NCBI RefSeq assembly: GCF_028618595.1 | Contig: NZ_JAQITE010000005.1 | Span: 1-64,000, forward strand | Source: Bartonella sp. AU18XJBT | GTDB lineage: Bacteria > Pseudomonadota > Alphaproteobacteria > Rhizobiales > Rhizobiaceae | Direction of reading: 5' to 3' | DNA: 64,000 nt | Shown: piece after piece, positions 61,012 through 64,000 of the stretch | Layout: the number at the start of each line of letters is the position of its first letter | How positions within the stretch are numbered: position 1 is the stretch's first letter | Position numbers and translations under genes: made by a program | The notes under the pieces: model-generated | Told to the model about the DNA's origin: nothing | Databases searched by the model: none | The model's input: the letters and a program-made list of their open reading frames with translations, nothing else

Positions 61012-61683
61012 TTATTCCTTATTTGCCTTGCCCTCAGCTTGTATAAGCTCAAGCATTATTCGAGCCCGATCTGTTATTTTTGAACCCAAAGCACCTTCTT
61101 CAGAAATTTTCTTAAAATAATAAACCGCCTCATCCATTTTATCCGCCTTATAAGCAGCTAAGCCTAAAGCCTCTCTTGCAGACATACGCATAGGATTGGT
61201 ATCACTTGTCATATCTTTGATGCGCTTTTCAACATCAGCGAATGTCCCTGTATCAACCAGAATATAAGCTGCCCGAATTTTTGCAACTTTCTGCAAAATC
61301 TGCGGTGCTTTCTCATCCGCTGCAACAGAATCAAAGATCTCCACTGACTTAATAATATCACCTTTCTCCATGAGTAAAGAAGCCTCACGTAAACGAGCAA
61401 GAAAAGGATACCCCCCAAAATGAGAGGTTTTAACAGTTTCTAATTGCTTTATCGCTTTATCAAAATGACGTGTATCCGCAAAATCAAGACTTTTTACAAA
61501 TGCATCACCAATATAACCAGCTTTCTTTATTTGCTGATGATGGTAAATTTGATAAGCAACTATCATCAATATAAAAAGAATAGCTGCTCCAATAATTGAA
61601 AAACCATACCGTCTCCAAAAAGCAAGCGCCTTTTCCTGACGAAATTCTGCATTCACTTCAGCAATAAAACTATCATACGACAT
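61012..61683 (-). CDS. Single-pass membrane TPR-like protein (YfgM-like)
   Basis: A 223-residue protein with one membrane helix ([18 protein letters not shown], about 30-47) after a charged N-terminus ([18 protein letters not shown]) and then a helical-repeat region facing the other side. It matches the TPR_21/YfgM-like arrangement found before der in many proteobacteria, where a BamB-like gene often sits between; here none does. A role near the Sec translocon is inferred from the family. It overlaps the control region of der. Confidence 0.78.
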   Translation of the reverse strand: MSYDSFIAEVNAEFRQEKALAFWRRYGFSIIGAAILFILMIVAYQIYHHQQIKKAGYIGDAFVKSLDFADTRHFDKAIKQLETVKTSHFGGYPFLARLREASLLMEKGDIIKSVEIFDSVAADEKAPQILQKVAKIRAAYILVDTGTFADVEKRIKDMTSDTNPMRMSAREALGLAAYKADKMDEAVYYFKKISEEGALGSKITDRARIMLELIQAEGKANKE

Positions 61684-62266
61684 ATATCATACCTTGAAAA
61701 AAGTTACTTTATCTGTGCTTTTACGCATAAATGGACCAAGATGGTAGTCCTAATTAACTAAAAATCTTTAAATTGCTCGTTTATTTATTTTAAATCAACA
61801 TGTAGCCAAATCAATCAGATTTTTGCAACAGTCTTAATCGAAAATGATGTAAACGCCCTGTTTGTTCACATTACAGCTTTTACATATATTGTCTTGAGTC
61901 TTATAAAAAATTCACTGTTTTAATATTTATCATGATTGCCTATCATCTCAAGCGGATTTTCTCCCCATTATATAGAGAGATAATCTTTTAAAATCTTCAA
62001 CGCAATTTTTGGCTGTATTGGATTATAGAATTATAATTCTTTCAATAACTTGAATAAAAAGTAAATTTCCACGAATATCTACTAAAACCAAATAGATAAA
62101 TTTTTATCTGTATTAAAAATACCGAAGCGCCATGATAAAATAGGGTATAATTCCAAATCTTCAGTTAAAGCTCTTTATACCTCTTTATACAAAGTGTAAC
62201 TCTTCAACTTATCTTCATCCGATTAACAACTTTTTGTAATTGATTCTTAAAGTTTTTAAAAATATC
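61684..62266. other. Spacer between the TPR membrane gene and the transporter
   Basis: About 580 AT-rich bases. A direct repeat CTCTTTATAC is present twice near 62171-62190. I see no gene, no tRNA and no integrase relic. Confidence 0.45.
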
Positions 62267-64000
62267 CTATTGTAAAGGCCAAACCCACATAAGCATTGGA
62301 ACAGCAATAATAACAATCAACACCGCCAATGGAGCACCCAAACGTGGATAATCACTAAAACGATATCCTCCTGGTGCCATCACGAGCATATTACTTTGAT
62401 GTCCAATAGGTGTAAGAAACTCACAGCCTGCACCAATTGCAACAGCCATCAAAAAAGCTTCGGGCTTATAATGAAGGGAATGAGCAAAACTTGACGCAAT
62501 TGGTGCTACCATCATCACTGTTGCTGCATTATTCAAAAATGGCGTGACCAACATAGCTGTCACCAACATAAGCGCTAAGGCACCAGATGGTGGAAAAAAT
62601 ATTGCCAATTGGCTCAGCCATTGGCCAATGAGATCCGTACATCCTGTTTTCTCTAACGCTTCACTCACTGGAATAAGAGCCGCTAATAGGACTAATATTG
62701 GGCCATCTAATGCCTGATACAGATCACGCGCGGGCAAAACGCGAAAGATAACCATTGCAGCAGCAGCAGAAAAGAAAGAAAAAGCAACTGGAACAATATG
62801 AAAAGCTGTAAAAATAATGGCTATAAATAAAACAGCTAAAGAGATGAAACCATGTCGTAAATTTCCAAACACAATATTTCGTTTTGCTAGGGGCAAGCAT
62901 TTCAATTCTCTTAATAAATTTGGAATAACTGCATCCTGTCCTTGCAAAACAATCACATCGCCAAGATGGAAAATAATATCATCAAGTCTTCCCCGTACCC
63001 TTTCATGTTGACGACTTAACGCAAGCAAATTTACATTATAGCGATCAAATAGAGAAAACTCTTTCGCACTAATGCCCATAAGAGGTGAATTATGGGTAAT
63101 GACTGCTTCAATAATATCAATGTCACTGTCCTTATCACCTGCAGCAATAGTTCGCCCCTTAGAAAACTCTAAACGAGCAGAGTTCATCACGCTATCTAAC
63201 CCTGTATGCGACCCTTCCAGTAAAATAATATCATTTTCAGACAAAACAAAATCTGGTAATGGTGAAATAGATACTTTGTTTCGGATGATTTGAATCACCA
63301 TAACGTCACCACTTAATGGCTTAACCAAATCAACAATATTTTTCCCTATAATCGGTGAATTTATTGGAATATGTACTTCTGCAACATAATTACGAATATC
63401 AATGGCATCATCAAATGATACACCTGAACGCACACGCACAGGTAAAAGCCAATAAAAACAGACCAAATATACAACACCAGCCGTCGCAATAACCGCACCA
63501 ACTGGTGTAAAATCAAACATAGTAAAAGGTGTTCCTGCTAAACGTTCTTGCATCGCTGAAATAACAACATTGGGAGATGTTCCTATCTGTGTCATAAGCC
63601 CCCCCAACAAAGAACCAAAGGCCATGGGCATCAAAAAGACAGAAGGAGAAACCTGAGAACGACGTGCAAACTGAAAAGCTATCGGAAGCATAATAGCCAA
63701 GGCACCAATGTTTTTAACAAACATTGATAATACGACAACAGAAAGAACTAAAAAAGCTAATTGAAGACGCACAGATTTTACATCTGGCCATATCCGTTGA
63801 ATAATAAACTCCATTATACCAGAGCGCGATACGGCCGTACTGACAACAAACACACTCCCCACAATAATAACAATATCATTACTAAAACCGCTAAAAGCTT
63901 CCTTCGGACTGACAAGACCAAGAGCACAAGCTATTAATAACGTACAAATAGCAACAAGATCATAACGAAATCGATCCCAAATAAAAACAACCATCATAAG
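62267..64000 (-). CDS. SLC13/CitM-type transporter with RCK-C domains (5' end cut by window)
   Basis: At least 576 residues of a sodium- or proton-coupled carboxylate/sulfate-type permease. Membrane helices flank two soluble TrkA-C-like domains (about 195-280 and 290-365), which bind small ligands in regulation. Conserved transporter segments are LGGLMTQIGTSPNVVISAM near 138 and the second repeat EFLTPIGHQSNMLVMAPGGY near 540. The frame is open through the window edge and the family normally has about 15-20 more N-terminal residues, so the start lies outside. Substrate is unknown. Confidence 0.85.
   Translation of the reverse strand, partial: LMMVVFIWDRFRYDLVAICTLLIACALGLVSPKEAFSGFSNDIVIIVGSVFVVSTAVSRSGIMEFIIQRIWPDVKSVRLQLAFLVLSVVVLSMFVKNIGALAIMLPIAFQFARRSQVSPSVFLMPMAFGSLLGGLMTQIGTSPNVVISAMQERLAGTPFTMFDFTPVGAVIATAGVVYLVCFYWLLPVRVRSGVSFDDAIDIRNYVAEVHIPINSPIIGKNIVDLVKPLSGDVMVIQIIRNKVSISPLPDFVLSENDIILLEGSHTGLDSVMNSARLEFSKGRTIAAGDKDSDIDIIEAVITHNSPLMGISAKEFSLFDRYNVNLLALSRQHERVRGRLDDIIFHLGDVIVLQGQDAVIPNLLRELKCLPLAKRNIVFGNLRHGFISLAVLFIAIIFTAFHIVPVAFSFFSAAAAMVIFRVLPARDLYQALDGPILVLLAALIPVSEALEKTGCTDLIGQWLSQLAIFFPPSGALALMLVTAMLVTPFLNNAATVMMVAPIASSFAHSLHYKPEAFLMAVAIGAGCEFLTPIGHQSNMLVMAPGGYRFSDYPRLGAPLAVLIVIIAVPMLMWVWPLQ

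Overview
The window looks like an AT-rich chromosomal segment of a Bartonella species (Rhizobiales, Alphaproteobacteria). I infer this from alphaproteobacterial gene orders (ccrM next to mutY, glyQS, split Fo operon with two b subunits, ispH-thrB-rnhA, dxs-xseB-tlyA), an IalB-family exported protein, long decayed intergenic spacers and repeated phage-integrase remnants. The species cannot be fixed from the sequence alone. I found no rRNA, tRNA or CRISPR array.

Layout. 1-1394: non-coding, with integrase relics. 1395-9640: ppdK, a DsbA-like thioredoxin, a DUF721/DciA-like protein, mutY, ccrM and a HAD phosphatase. 9641-13485: an accessory island with an integrase relic and a tandem triplet of small paralogous exported proteins. 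13486-21100: thrC, an M16 processing peptidase, a degenerate GGDEF-EAL membrane protein, YqgE and an exported DsbD-N-like protein. 21128-27141: rnhA, thrB, ispH and ctaB on the minus strand, then ialB-like and tldD on the plus strand; no cytochrome aa3 genes lie between them. 27684-36305: a minus-strand run of RNA m5U methyltransferase, tlyA, dxs, xseB, ribB(A), aroC, fabI and a DnaJ-class chaperone. 36630-39854: pdxH, ubiA, purD. 40261-42590: a small integrase island. 42625-49482: a Rhizobiales hypothetical, a GlcD-like FAD oxidase, Sua5, rnhB, ispE, an S49 peptidase and a TrmN6-like methyltransferase. 49723-55787: polyprenyl diphosphate synthase, a TPR lipoprotein-like exported protein, glyQ and glyS. 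55911-58603: the Fo ATP synthase operon. 58604-59582: integrase relics. 59583-64000: der, a TPR membrane protein and the 3' part of an SLC13-type transporter cut by the window edge.

How the genes work together. Most are housekeeping. Isoprenoid and quinone supply is well represented (dxs, ispE, ispH, a polyprenyl diphosphate synthase, ubiA, ctaB), as are aromatic, riboflavin, B6 and threonine steps, genome maintenance (mutY, rnhA, rnhB, xseB, ccrM) and energy conversion (Fo subunits).

The most unusual structures are two. First, at least nine degenerate copies of the same segment, the upstream region plus the first codons of a P4-type integrase, are scattered through the spacers on both strands around one intact integrase at 40450. 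Second, the 11.4-12.9 kb island carries three tandem small exported proteins sharing a central motif (EGKFEKV-x-EP-x-T-x-G) followed by a glycine-rich hydrophobic tail, behind a near-consensus promoter; I do not recognise this family.
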